Made by a program: the position numbers and the translations under genes. Positions 20,188-29,623 of a stretch of 64,000 bases of DNA are shown here, one piece after another. The first letter of the stretch is position 1; every line of letters begins with the position of its first letter. The notes beneath the pieces were generated by a model that was not told where the DNA came from, did no database searches, and was given only the letters and a program-made list of their open reading frames with translations. Source of the stretch: Rheum nobile. Taxonomy: Eukaryota > Streptophyta > Magnoliopsida > Caryophyllales > Polygonaceae. The stretch is from NCBI GenBank assembly GCA_027886185.1, contig WOAB01000211.1, positions 4,254,001 to 4,318,000 on the forward strand. Direction: 5' to 3'.

Positions 20188-21972
20188 ATGCTTCGTATAG
20201 GTACTATGGATGTCCCTACCTCGAGCGTCTCTCCTTCTACGGGCCACCGCATCCCCGGAAACATGGACTCCGCCTATGAGAAAATTGACCAACTTCATGC
20301 GTCGAATGACACACTTCGGGCGTCGAATGACGAGAAAGACCGCCTCCTTGCCGAGCAGGATGCTAATCTTGCGCATTTTCGTCGGGCCATGAGTAACATG
20401 AAGTTGCCCACGGCTGACCCCTTGTTGAACCCTACGGCCTCCACAATCCAACCACTGGACCGCAAGGATAAGGGCGTCTTGTCTACTCCACAAGATCACC
20501 TTCGCTCTCAAATTGAAAGCTACCACCCTAAGCGTGGCGACTCCCGCGTCCGGTACAATCCCACCTTTGCTCCGAGAGTAGAGGATTACACTTCGGATCG
20601 CTCCCGTCGTAGTGCTCGCGTCTCCAGGGATCCCCTATCTTATGTCAACACCAAGGACCGTCGGGCACGAGGTCGACAACATACGCGGTATGACGATTTC
20701 GAGTCCGACCGTGATGATGATGATGATGATCGTGCCTTAGCCCACTCCCGGGACATATTTGATGATGAGGATGCATATGAGTTGGAGCGCCATGAGGAGA
20801 TGCGTCCTACGCGCCATGGCTACCACCGCCGCACACCGGAACGGCGTCGACCGAGCCCCGGGCGCCATGGACCACGTCGCCCCGACATTAAGGTAAAACT
20901 CCCAAACTTCTTTGGTGAATTTGACCCCCTTAAGTTTCTTGATTGGCAGCAGTCCATGGAGTATGTGTTGAATCATTACCAATACCCGGAAGAAGAACGG
21001 GTTGCAACCGCCGCTTTACACTTCGACGGCGCCGCCAAGGCTTGGTGGCACCGTTTCTGCGTTGACCGTGCGCATCACCGCGAGCGTCCAATCACTTCAT
21101 GGCGCCATCTTATGCGGATCATGAGGAAGAAGTATGTCCCCGAGGACTTTATTTCGGAAATGCACCTCAAGATACAACTAGCGGCCCAAGGTAACCGTTC
21201 TCCCCTTGATTTTTATGTTGAACTTGAGGAGTTGTCCCATAAGGCAGGTATTCACCACACTGATGAGGACTTTCGGAGTATGTTCCTTCATGGCCTGCAT
21301 GAGCCCATTCGAAATCAACATCGGGTGCTTAACATTCGAGACCTCCAAAAGTGCGCGCATACGGCACAAGAGATATGGTCGCAAGCTCAAGCGGCTAAGC
21401 GAGCGTCTTGGTCTCAGCCTCACACCAGGTATGGCTCTACCCCTATGTCAAGTTCCCCTTCTACTGATGTGCGTTCCTCGTTGCAGCCCGCTCCCGCGAC
21501 TACAACGCCGGCGCCGACCACTCGGCCGAGCAACACCCCGGCGCGCGTCAATGAGCCACCACAGCGTCGAGCGCCTCCTTCCGATGAAAGGGCACGGGAC
21601 AAGATCTATTTGAAGTGCCAAGGGCATGGCCACATACAGCGGGACTGTCCCAACAACAAGCGAGTCCTCTTCTCGACCACCTCCGGCTATGAGTCTTTTG
21701 ACAAGGACACCCCCGATGCCGGCCCAATCTTTGACACCTACGGCCGTGAGGAGGAGGAGGAATTGGATGGATACATATGCAGCCATAAGGATGAGCCATG
21801 CACCGTGCCTCTTAGCTTGGTTACACGCCGAGTTCTTACCACTAAAGATGGTACCTTCCTTGACCAACGTGAAAATTTGTTCCATACTAAGTGTGCGGTC
21901 CAGGGTGCTTCTTTGAGTGTTATTATAGATGGGGGGAATTGTTGCAATATCATCAATGAAAAGGTGATCTAG
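20188..21972 (+). CDS. gypsy B gag with start of protease
   Basis: The open frame has 594 codons. The likely natural start is the ATG at 20206 (MDVPTSSV), because gypsy A is conserved from the equivalent Met. Residues about 25-75 form a heptad-rich coiled-coil-like region. An Arg/Asp-rich linker follows, including a run of Asp residues near 180. Residues about 240-400 are the retrotransposon gag core (FFGEFDPLKFLDWQQSMEYV, KAWWHRF, KKYVPEDF). The zinc knuckle is YLKCQGHGHIQRDC, with Tyr in place of the first Cys. Then come a Ser/Gly acidic linker and the protease active site VIIDGGNCCNII (Asp codon 21928-21930). A single TAG (21970-21972) ends the frame where gypsy A has CAG. Gag would form the particle in which the RNA is copied. 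Confidence 0.85.
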   Translation: MLRIGTMDVPTSSVSPSTGHRIPGNMDSAYEKIDQLHASNDTLRASNDEKDRLLAEQDANLAHFRRAMSNMKLPTADPLLNPTASTIQPLDRKDKGVLSTPQDHLRSQIESYHPKRGDSRVRYNPTFAPRVEDYTSDRSRRSARVSRDPLSYVNTKDRRARGRQHTRYDDFESDRDDDDDDRALAHSRDIFDDEDAYELERHEEMRPTRHGYHRRTPERRRPSPGRHGPRRPDIKVKLPNFFGEFDPLKFLDWQQSMEYVLNHYQYPEEERVATAALHFDGAAKAWWHRFCVDRAHHRERPITSWRHLMRIMRKKYVPEDFISEMHLKIQLAAQGNRSPLDFYVELEELSHKAGIHHTDEDFRSMFLHGLHEPIRNQHRVLNIRDLQKCAHTAQEIWSQAQAAKRASWSQPHTRYGSTPMSSSPSTDVRSSLQPAPATTTPAPTTRPSNTPARVNEPPQRRAPPSDERARDKIYLKCQGHGHIQRDCPNNKRVLFSTTSGYESFDKDTPDAGPIFDTYGREEEEELDGYICSHKDEPCTVPLSLVTRRVLTTKDGTFLDQRENLFHTKCAVQGASLSVIIDGGNCCNIINEKVI

Positions 21973-22824
21973 CACTTCAATTTCACTACGACTCCGCACC
22001 CCCAGCCCTATAGTCTACACTGGATTTCCGAGGGTGATGACTACAATGTTGTGAAGCAACAATGCACCATAAATTTCAGCATTGGTCATTACGCGGATTC
22101 GGTGCTTTGTGACGTCGTGCCCATGGATGCCACTCATCTTTTCTTAGGGCAAACTTGGCAATTTGACAAGAGAGCTCTTCATGATGGTTTCCTCAACAAC
22201 TACGTCTTCATGCACAATGGAAGAAAGGTCACCTTGCTTCCTATGAGCCCTAAGGAAATTTTGCACGATCAAGTTGAGAGGAACCGCATCAAGGCACTTG
22301 AACAAGCCAAGGGACATCCATTGCACTCAACTGAACGTGCGAAGCCACAAAAGACAGCAACAAAACATCCCCCTACACCAGCTTCGCCCGACATTCAAGG
22401 ATCTTTTGAAGACCGGCTTCTATTGGCTAGGACTCGGGATGTCTCCCCCATCATTCAGGGACGTCATCCTTGCTTTTTACTTGCTCCTTTAGCGTGTCCT
22501 CTAACTATTCCATATCTTGTTGTTTTACCCACTACTGTGCCTTCTCTTTTGCAGGACCTTGGGGATGTCATGCCGGACGAACTGCCTGTGGGTTTGCCAC
22601 CTACAACCGCTGACTATGGTGCACATCCTGTTTTCCACATCGATGATCTTTCTCCTCATATGTCTCATGCTTTTGACGACAAGGACTATAACATCCCAGG
22701 CCAAGCAACCCCAGCCACCAAGCCGCCCAGCCACCCAACGATGCCGACGCCGGTACTGGTGCTGCCTGGTTGTCCAAGGGCATGCAGCCCACACACCCAA
22801 ACCTTCCCCCATTTAAATGGGTAG
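21973..22824 (+). CDS. gypsy B protease C-terminus and pol remnant
   Basis: This continues in the same frame after the TAG. The protease end is FSIGHYADSVLCDVVPMDAT and HLFLGQTWQFDKRALHDGFL. A linker (SFEDRLLLARTRDVSPIIQG) and the first RT motif (SLLQDLGDVMPDELPVGLPP) follow. From there the frame goes straight to the pol tail YGAHPVFHIDDLSPHMSHAF, so RT, RNase H and integrase are missing while the frame is kept. The last 45 codons read into the foldback insertion at 22687. Expression would need readthrough of the TAG or internal initiation; the first Met in frame is 22051. Confidence 0.7.
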   Translation, partial: HFNFTTTPHPQPYSLHWISEGDDYNVVKQQCTINFSIGHYADSVLCDVVPMDATHLFLGQTWQFDKRALHDGFLNNYVFMHNGRKVTLLPMSPKEILHDQVERNRIKALEQAKGHPLHSTERAKPQKTATKHPPTPASPDIQGSFEDRLLLARTRDVSPIIQGRHPCFLLAPLACPLTIPYLVVLPTTVPSLLQDLGDVMPDELPVGLPPTTADYGAHPVFHIDDLSPHMSHAFDDKDYNIPGQATPATKPPSHPTMPTPVLVLPGCPRACSPHTQTFPHLNG

Positions 22825-23117
22825 GTTGTTGCCCACGGGGATCGAACCCGGGACCTTTAGATACAAGGGCAATGCCTTACCACTTGTATCACCAATTGTG
22901 TTGCAGCGCAATTGGTGATACAAGTGGTAAGGCATTGCCCTTGTATCTAAAGGTCCCGGGTTCAATCCTCATGGGCAACAACCTACCCATTTAAATGGGG
23001 GAAGGGTTGAGTGTGTGAATTGCATGCCCTTGGACAACCAGGCGGCACCAGTACCGGCGCCGACACCATTGGGTGGCTGGGCGGCTTGGTGGCTGGGGTA
23101 GCTTGGCCTGGGATGTT
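22690..23117. repeat. long palindrome IR1
   Basis: AACATCCCAGGCCAAGC (22690-22706) pairs with GCTTGGCCTGGGATGTT (23101-23117). The symmetry centre, 22903.5, falls exactly on TGCA (22902-22905), so arms of about 214 bp are equal with no net indels. Each arm, read outward from the centre, has CAGCGCAATTGG or its relative (A-box-like), the stem GATACAAG/CTTGTATC, and a B-box-like GGTCCCGGGTTCAATCC (22952-22968; GGTTCGATCC in the other arm). Confidence 0.88.
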
Positions 23118-23491
23118 ACAAAAAAGTACACTTTGAATGAGAGGGGCCCCGACCTTACCGGCCAGCCATTGCTCTATCCATGGGCCGCAGCCCATGTACC
23201 CCAACCAAATCCCCATGGCTGGGAGGTTGTTGGTGAGAGTCGAACACGCGACCTCTCCACCCTTTATCAAGCCTCCGAAGAGTGCCTTGATACCGATTGT
23301 GTTGCAGCGTAATTGGTAACAAGTGGGCGTTAGGCCGCTTGTTAAAGCATGAGGTCTCGTGTTCGAGACTCACGAACAACCTCCCAGCCATGGGGATTTG
23401 GTTGGGGTACATGGGCTGCGGCCCATGGATAAAGAAATGACTGGCCCAATAAGGTCGGACCCCCTCTCATTCAAAGTGTACTTTTTTGTAA
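23116..23491. repeat. long palindrome IR2
   Basis: TTACAAAAAAGTACACTTTG (from 23116) pairs with its complement ending in GTAA at 23491. The centre is near 23304 on GTTGCAGCG. Arms are about 188 bp with a one-base offset. Outward elements are the A-box-like CAGCGTAATTGG, the stem AACAAG/CTTGTT and the B-box-like GTCTCGTGTTCGAGAC. The outer arms carry GGGCCGCAGCCCATG and its complement. Confidence 0.85.
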
Positions 23492-23845
23492 TACCTCAGC
23501 CACTTGGGCCGGCCCATCACATGGCTGCAGCCCATACACCCCAACCCATCACTAGTAGCTCCAAGCCCAAGGCCCAACTATTTCTAGCAAGTTATTGGTG
23601 AGACTCGAACTCGAGACCTCACCATTTAACAAGCGGCCAAAGCATTGCTTGTTACCAATTGCGTTGCAGCACAATTGGTAACAAGCAATGCTTTGGCCGC
23701 TTGTTAAAGGGTGAGGTCTCGAGTTCGAGTCTCACCAACAACCTGCTAAAAATAGTTGGGCCTTGGGCTTGGAGCTACTAGTGATGGATTGGGGTGTATG
23801 GGATACAGCCCTGTGATGGGCCGGCCCAAGTGGCTAAGGTATTAC
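23488..23845. repeat. long palindrome IR3
   Basis: GTAATACCTCAGCCACTTGG (from 23488) pairs with CCAAGTGGCTAAGGTATTAC (ending 23845). The centre, 23666.5, lies exactly on TGCA (23665-23668). Arms are about 179 bp. Outward elements are CAGCACAATTGG, the stem AACAAGC/GCTTGTT and the B-box-like GTCTCGAGTTCGAGTCTC. The outer arms resemble IR1 at their tips (GTAA-A-C-CAG). Confidence 0.88.
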
Positions 23846-23873
23846 AAGGACGAAGCGGGGACGCTTCGCAGCC

Positions 23874-23886
23874 AAGAAGGGGAGAT
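23874..23886 (+). other. polypurine tract of gypsy B
   Basis: AAGAAGGGGAGAT immediately precedes the 3' LTR (TGATAGC) and would prime plus-strand DNA. It is translated as part of SQEGEI in the pol frame, and gypsy A has the same sequence. Confidence 0.8.
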
Positions 23887-24601
23887 TGATAGCTCCATGA
23901 TCCGCTCAATGACGGCGAAGGACGAAGAGGGAACAATGGGAGTGCACTCGAAGAGGGCCAGACGCAAGAAGAGGGCCAAACGACGTCGAGAAGAATTTCA
24001 AAACATCTGCACGGTTTGTAACCGTGCAGCTGACCGTGCCAGAAATTCGAGAATAGCTCCAGAAGGCCCTGCACGGTTTGTAACCGTGCAACTAACCGTG
24101 CCAGAAATTCAAGAACAATTTCCGAAGGTCTGCACGGTTTGTAACCGTGCTGCACTCCAGACTTGTGTTTCGTAGTTTCTGCACGGTTTGTTCACCGTGC
24201 GGTTAACCGTGCGGTACTTACGCGTCATTTCCGAACATTCTTATTATTTTATTATTATCTTTTGTGGGTATTTAAACTTGGAAAAACCCTAGTTGTAATC
24301 TTTACGTTAAATTTGAGTAGTAAAGTTGAGTACGCTCCTTCCCTTGAGTTCTAACGTCAACTCTTCGATCCCACGGATCGTCTATCCCGTAGCTCGTCGC
24401 TTCGAGCAATTCATACATCGTCTCTTCGGTGTTTCAAGATCATCTCTTTGATCTCTTCGTCATCTCTTTGACGCGTTTGAAGGCTATCTCTTTAGCCCTA
24501 GGAAAGCCATCACTTTGGCTACGGAAGAGAAGAATCGAATCCACGCTTGAGGAATCAAAGATCCTGTGTTACAGACAACACTTCAGGGGTTGTTCGCATC
24601 A
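23887..24601 (+). repeat. gypsy B 3' LTR
   Basis: This 715-bp copy matches 18583-19296 except for scattered substitutions and rearrangement inside the hairpin array: it lacks one CAGCTAACCGTG unit and gains a GTTCACCGTGCGG unit near 24190. The TATA-like TATTTAAA is at 24269-24276. It is followed by the GGTTC duplication. Confidence 0.92.
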
Positions 24602-24606
24602 GGTTC

Positions 24607-25765
24607 TTTTTAGCACTTTGATTGTCACGATGCCTCCTCCTCGCGCCCGCGCTACTCACCCTGACAATAGCCGCATTGTCCTGGATAACAATGAGCAGCG
24701 AGAGAACTACAACACCCTTTTGACACTACCCTAGATGCCCACTAAATGGCTGGATCTTGATGATATGGCGACCTTAGGTCTCCTCTAGGAGCTACATTGT
24801 ATGGCTGGATACATTGGGCTCGAGCATTTCCTAGACATGCACAAGGTGCGCTATAAAGAACTCATCCTCGACTTGATCAGCTCTGTAAGTGTTACCATTG
24901 ATCGAGTCTAAGTTGATCATGGCACTTTGTGCTTTTGCTTGAGGAATGTTTGGAGACAATTGTGCTTCATCTAACTCAATGCTATTATGGGCTTTCTTAC
25001 TACTGGCAATTCTCTAGACCTCTCTAGAGCGGATGAGGATGACTTCTGGCGCATGATCACTGGCTTGCATACATTCAGTGGCCACCATTCCAAGGCCACC
25101 AACATTGTGAACCCTCTGTGCAGGGTAATGCAAAAGTTCATCGCGGGAACCATCTTTTCTTGTGAGGTAGCACGAGCAATGTGTGTCGTAGTGAGCTCAT
25201 GATCTTAAAGGCCATGACAATAGGGGAATGTGTGAACATGGTTCAACTACTTGCTCTACAACTGTCCAAAATGACCACCCAATCTAATGGAGGAATATGT
25301 ATTGGCAGGATGATCACTCCTTTGATCCGCCACTTCCACATCCCCTTAGATCACCATGAAGAGTCCCCTGCCTCTAGTTGGATCAACATCAAGCACTTGC
25401 GTTGATGCCATATGCTCACTTGTGCTCGTGGAAGCAATGTCAACAAGCTCAAATTCAACGCTCTCGTTGCAACTACTCCCCTGCCCAATGTCGCTCGTAC
25501 TCCCATTGATGATGAGGCTAAATGGTGCTTCAACTGGATCTGGTCATTGTCCGAATCTGAGGACAGTGAGGATGATGATGTGCCTCCTTGCCAGATCGAG
25601 CGTGGTGAGACTTCCACTACTGTTGCCCCCTCCTCATCTAGCGATTGTATCTTTAGCCTAGAGCATCGTGTTGGTGCTCTAGAGGACTTCCAAATGCAAA
25701 TGTATTGTCAGATGTTCAGGTTCCCTTATGTCCTGAATGCCACATTCCCGCCACCACCGCAGTAG
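24607..25765 (+). pseudogene. Athila envelope-like ORF, broken
   Basis: This is the first coding stretch after the Athila pol once gypsy B is removed. It begins MPPPRARATHPDNSRIVLDN at 24630 and continues in several frames through DDFWRMITGLHTFSGHHSKA, TNIVNPLCRVMQKFIAGTIF, GECVNMVQLLALQLSK and MITPLIRHFHIPLDHHEE, to a Ser/Glu/Asp-rich tail ending FPPPPQ at 25765. These blocks resemble the Athila ORF1/envelope-like family, whose function is unknown. At least six stops or frameshifts are present. No confident membrane span or signal peptide is visible. Confidence 0.7.
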
Positions 25766-27679
25766 ACTGATTTTGTGAGTTTCTTCCTCTTTTGATATTT
25801 TTCTACATTGGGACAATTTAGGGTTTAGCTTGGGGGTATGAAACTCACATGTAGACTTGCATGATCATATTAGTTCATCCTAGATTTAGTTGCATTTTTC
25901 TTTTGTTATTTTTGCAGTTTACATCTCTTTGAACTTGTTTTAATGCATTCCATACTTGCATTTTGGATGTTGGATTTGACCTCCTTTGTTTGATTCCCTT
26001 TGCTTGTTTTTCATGTAATGCATGATTTATGAGTCCTCTTTAATATGCTTTGGTTGTTGATGTTGTAATTGCATTATGAGCATGATTATGAGCGATTGAA
26101 CGTTTGACATTTGGCTTGAGCATGTGACCTTTAATTGAGATATGTTAGGACCGAAACTCTAGACAAAGAGTCGGTGAGCTTTCGAGCCTTTTTAGGACTA
26201 CAACTGCACAAGTCCTCTTTTTATCTATGTGTGTGAATTTCTCTTTGCTTGCTAACTCTAGAACTTGCATTAGAACCTTTTTCAAGGTTACGCTTATGGC
26301 TCATGTACATGACATTAATATGATTGAGGCATTGTTTTATATTATCCCACTATCCCGGACCACCCTATATATGTTTTCTATGCTTGAAGCCCCTTTGTTG
26401 CTTAATTGCATTTTCTTTGGAAGCTCCATAAAAGCATGTCGAGCCTATTTATTCATCCTACCCATCCAGGGATTAGGATAGTTGATTTGTTTTACTAGAG
26501 TGGATTTGAGCCAAGCTTGGGGGAGGTTACATATATTGTTGGTTGGATGTGAATTCTTATTCCTTTTGTCCTTTCTTTTTTTTATTTAAACAATGAAAAT
26601 AAAATAAAATAAAAATAAAATAAAAGCAAAAGAAGAAGAAGGACGAGAAAGGGTTATGTTGTATGGGTGTGAAAGACGCAGATTTGGAATGTAGGATCCC
26701 TTTAAGCTTGGTGTCGTCTTGGCGAATTCCTTTTCCCCGGATTTAGCACCACATGGCCAAAATATATCCCTGCCTTACTTTTATACCTTGACCTCATTAC
26801 AACTTTGTAAAGTCCTCAAGATTTTTGTTATATACATGGTCTCTAATAGTAGAGATTTAGGACGCTATTACAAGCCCATGGTAGTTTAGCATTCAAAGTA
26901 GAGAGTTGAGCGAAACACAAACCTAAACACATTAGTGGAGTGACTCCTAACAATGAATTGGTAGACTTATGCATGATATTTGTCTGAATTGAAATTTGAA
27001 ACCTTGTTTGATTCAATCCTTGAGTTTTTAATGCAATTGATAAAAGTTGATTATATTTCTATTAGGTTTGAGTCTAAAAGGAGATAACCTTAATAGATAA
27101 CTCATATAGGGTATGAGTCTGAAAGGAGATTACTTTATCAGATCACTAGGAATTGAACTTGAGTATTATATGTGCGACATCAACCTAATCACTCTTGTGG
27201 AATCCTAAGCTATCATAGAAATCCTACGCTTGCATGGACTTAGTGGAGCGCGACAGCGGATGTTAACTCAATTTGATCCTAGACTCTTAGTGCCTAAAGG
27301 GTCTGATTTGATTAGCTCTGTGCGATAGCGATTGTTAGTTGGAATTTAGGCATATATGTTATCATATGAAAGGAGTTAGTAGAGACATTAGATAGCTTAC
27401 CTTCAGATAGGTTCAGACTATTTTTAGATAGACATCCATAAGTTTACCAATATATTATTGTGGGGATCCCTAGTCCTAGAATCTTCTCCCCAATTGTTTA
27501 CAACCATCTTTTGCAATTCTTATTTCTTATTTTCATAGTTGTTAATCAAACAAATCTTTCTTCTTACGGGTTAGCTTGCCAATTTTAGTTGTAATAGATA
27601 CTACATAGTTCTCGTGGGAACGACACTTGAAAAGCTACAATTGATCCCATACACTTGTGGGTAAGTTTTTGTCATATCA
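25766..27679 (+). repeat. Athila 3' untranslated region and 3' LTR
   Basis: A polypurine tract AGCTTGGGGGTA (25828-25838) is followed directly by TGAAACTCAC, a likely LTR start at 25839. A second purine tract, AAGCTTGGGGGAGG, at about 26515 offers a later alternative start (TGTTGG at about 26537). The end is set by the conserved plant LTR tail (CTCGTGGGAACGACACTTG, then GTCATATCA at 27679). An (AAAAT)n microsatellite is at about 26590-26630. No gene is present. With the first start the LTR is about 1841 bp. No 5' LTR remains for comparison. Confidence 0.55.
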
Positions 27680-27689
27680 TGTACTCGTG

Positions 27690-29618
27690 CAATAGTGAAC
27701 CTCCAATTCAATCTGACAAGAGCAGTTGCTTTTCCTAAGCTTTCAAATACTGGTGTTCTGCATTTGACTTGTACTATCACTGGGGATGAAGTTTGCTTTG
27801 CTCTTAAATGTACGGGTCCAACAAAATCTCATGGATCATATTGGTATCCTGCCATTTTCTACAAACAGAATTGGAATGTGGTTTGTTCACAAGTCAATAA
27901 AACCATGTCTAAACTTCTCAATGATGGCATCTTCCCACTGTCTAGTAGTGATTCTCTTTTTGTTCCAATTTCAAAGGTGGGTACCCCAATTATCATGAAC
28001 CATTTTAGGCGGATGGCTCTACTAAATGCTATCTTAACTGGCAACGAAGGTGGTGGTGAACAGACTTAAACCCAGTCTTCCGATAATCATCTCGCCGACT
28101 GAATTGAGTTTCATTTCGGGATGTCAGATTGCGGACAATATCGTTGTGTTTCAAGGGATTATCCATACCATGTGCTCTCGAGATACCCAGAAGAGATGGA
28201 CGATTTTGAAAATCGACCTTGAAAAGGCATGCAATCGGCTTCGTTGGGAATTTATTGAAGACACCTTGAAAGCTTCTCATCTTCCTGGACATATAATCCA
28301 AGTTGTGATGCAATGACAGTCCTTTGGTAAAATTAATTTTTTGTGGAATGTTGGACTTGCATATGGATTTCGGGTATCGAGGGGAGTTTGACAAGGTGAT
28401 CGACTCTCCCCATTTTTTTGTGTCCTTTGTATGTAGCGGTTAACTCATCTTATTTAAGATGATATAGATGTGAATCTTTGGGCTATGATCTTGGATGGGG
28501 GAGTTCAAATTTCGCATATGTTCTTCGCTAATGATTTGATATTATTTGCATAGCCTCGTCTTGATCGGGCTTCAATAATCCAGAAATGCTTAAACCGATT
28601 TTGTGCTACCTCTGGAGAACGCATCTTTCAACTTCCTCAAGAGCTCAACTATTGTTGGGGTTTCGGTAGGATATGTGCTTTCTCAACAAATTAGTAATGG
28701 TTTTGCTATTCTGATCATTGATAAGATTGGGAAATACTTGGTTGTTCCTACCTTTGTTGGTCGAGTCACCAAGGAAAAATATCTATTCTAGAGAAAATTG
28801 TAAAACGTCTCAAAGATTGGAAAGAGAAAACGTTTTCCCTTGCGGGACGGGTTACACTTGTAAAATCTATTTTTACGAGTTTACTACTCTATGTAATGCA
28901 GACTCCGATTCTCCCACGGGGTGTTTGTGACTCTGTTGATAAATCAGGAAGACAATTCATCTAGGGCTCTTCTATCGAACATAGAAAATTCACCTTTTAT
29001 CTTGGGAAACTATCACTCGCCCACCCATGGAATGAGGTTTTTAGAATTTGTCAGATGCGAGATTCGAATACGGCAAATCTTACTAAGTTGTGGAGGAGGT
29101 TGCTTACTGAGCCAATTTTTTCTTGGGCTCGAATCCTCTGTGGAAAATACTGTAACAACCGACATGACGTTAATATGATTTTTCGGATGCAACACGCTTC
29201 GTTCATCTAGAATGGGAATGTTCCTAGAGCTTCGCTTTTTCTAGAAATGTGCTTGTATTTACATTGATAATGGATGAACCGAGGGGTTAGTGATCTCCCT
29301 CTTATTGAATACTATATCGCCGCTATTCGTGATGAGATTTTGGGCTCGACTGTCATCGAACTATGGATTGGATCTGATTGGAAGTGGGATGTCTTGAATG
29401 ATCTTCTTTCTGATGCCAGGAAAGCAAAATTATGAGCTTTATGGGTTATTGATCATGAGACTACTGATGGCAAGATTTATTGGGATCCTACTTCTTTAGG
29501 GTTATTCTCAACCAAATTAGCTATGGAGTTTTTGAGACCACGTGTTGTTTGCAATTTTAAATGGAATTGTGTTTGGAAAGCTCTTATTTAGCAAATAATT
29601 TGACACTTCCTTCACATG
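27690..29618 (+). pseudogene. L1-type LINE ORF2 reverse transcriptase, broken
   Basis: Coding begins abruptly after the Athila LTR with VAFPKLSNTGV and GDEVCFALKCTGPTKSHG, the N-terminal RT blocks of plant L1 elements. VVNRLKPSLPIIISPTELSF, GCQIADNIVVFQGII and LKIDLEKACNRLRWEFIEDT follow. The catalytic motif is FFANDLILFA (Asn codon 28530-28532) instead of F(A)DD. Then come LKDWKEKTFSLAGRVTLVKS and a decayed cysteine/histidine-rich region up to 29618. The endonuclease domain is missing. There are more than ten stops or frameshifts. Gypsy C cuts it at about 29618, and the 3' part is at 37282-38245. Confidence 0.85.
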
Positions 29619-29623
29619 GAGAC

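Larger units (their letters stand above)
22687..23843. mobile_element. triple foldback array of tRNA-like (SINE-like) inverted dimers
   Basis: A 1157-bp block is inserted in the pol tail of gypsy B and flanked by ACAAGGAC at 22679-22686 and 23844-23851. Removing the block and one copy restores the frame seen in gypsy A (FDD(K/E)DEAG...SQEGEI). It consists of three palindromes placed end to end: 22690-23117, 23116-23491 and 23488-23845. Neighbours share TTAC (23116-23119) or GTAA (23488-23491). Each palindrome has the same centre (TTGCAGC) and tRNA-like arms, but the outer arm sequences differ between palindromes. No coding capacity is seen. The classification is open: SINE-derived foldback, unusual MITE, or inverted SINE dimers. 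Confidence 0.8.
18583..24601 (+). mobile_element. gypsy B: gag-protease non-autonomous Ty3/gypsy element
   Basis: This is a complete 6019-bp insertion with TGATAGCT...CGCATCA ends and a perfect 5-bp duplication GGTTC (18578-18582 and 24602-24606). LTRs of 714 and 715 bp differ at only about four positions over the first 135 bases, so it is comparatively young. The order is LTR, primer site, leader, 594-codon gag frame, protease and linker, a deletion in place of RT, RNase H and integrase, the pol tail with a foldback array (22687-23843), polypurine tract and LTR. It inserted between pol and the envelope-like ORF of Athila. Confidence 0.92.
9031..27679 (+). mobile_element. Athila-type Ty3/gypsy element, split by three insertions
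   Basis: Plus-strand pieces join in order once the insertions are removed: gag C-terminus and protease (9031-9755), RT start (13281-13958), rest of RT, RNase H and integrase (15719-17835), spacer (17836-18577), envelope-like ORF (24607-25765) and 3' LTR (to 27679). Protein blocks such as LKKLYINIPFTDAL, ALCDLGASVSL, KGISLSMCMHRI and FMDDFSVY are typical of the Athila lineage. The 5' LTR and most of gag are missing at the 9030 junction. Many stop codons show decay well before the youngest insertions. Confidence 0.85.

Noticed and set aside
21960..22060. programmed stop-codon readthrough between gag and protease of gypsy B
   Set aside because: The TAG is at a position where gypsy A has CAG, and gypsy A and D carry their own stops at other positions. 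A point mutation is simpler than a conserved recoding signal.
22800..23760. tRNA genes in the foldback arms
   Set aside because: B-box-like and A-box-like words are present, but there is no full cloverleaf with acceptor stem, and the words occur in inverted pairs inside palindromes. They fit SINE-like sequence, not functional tRNA genes.
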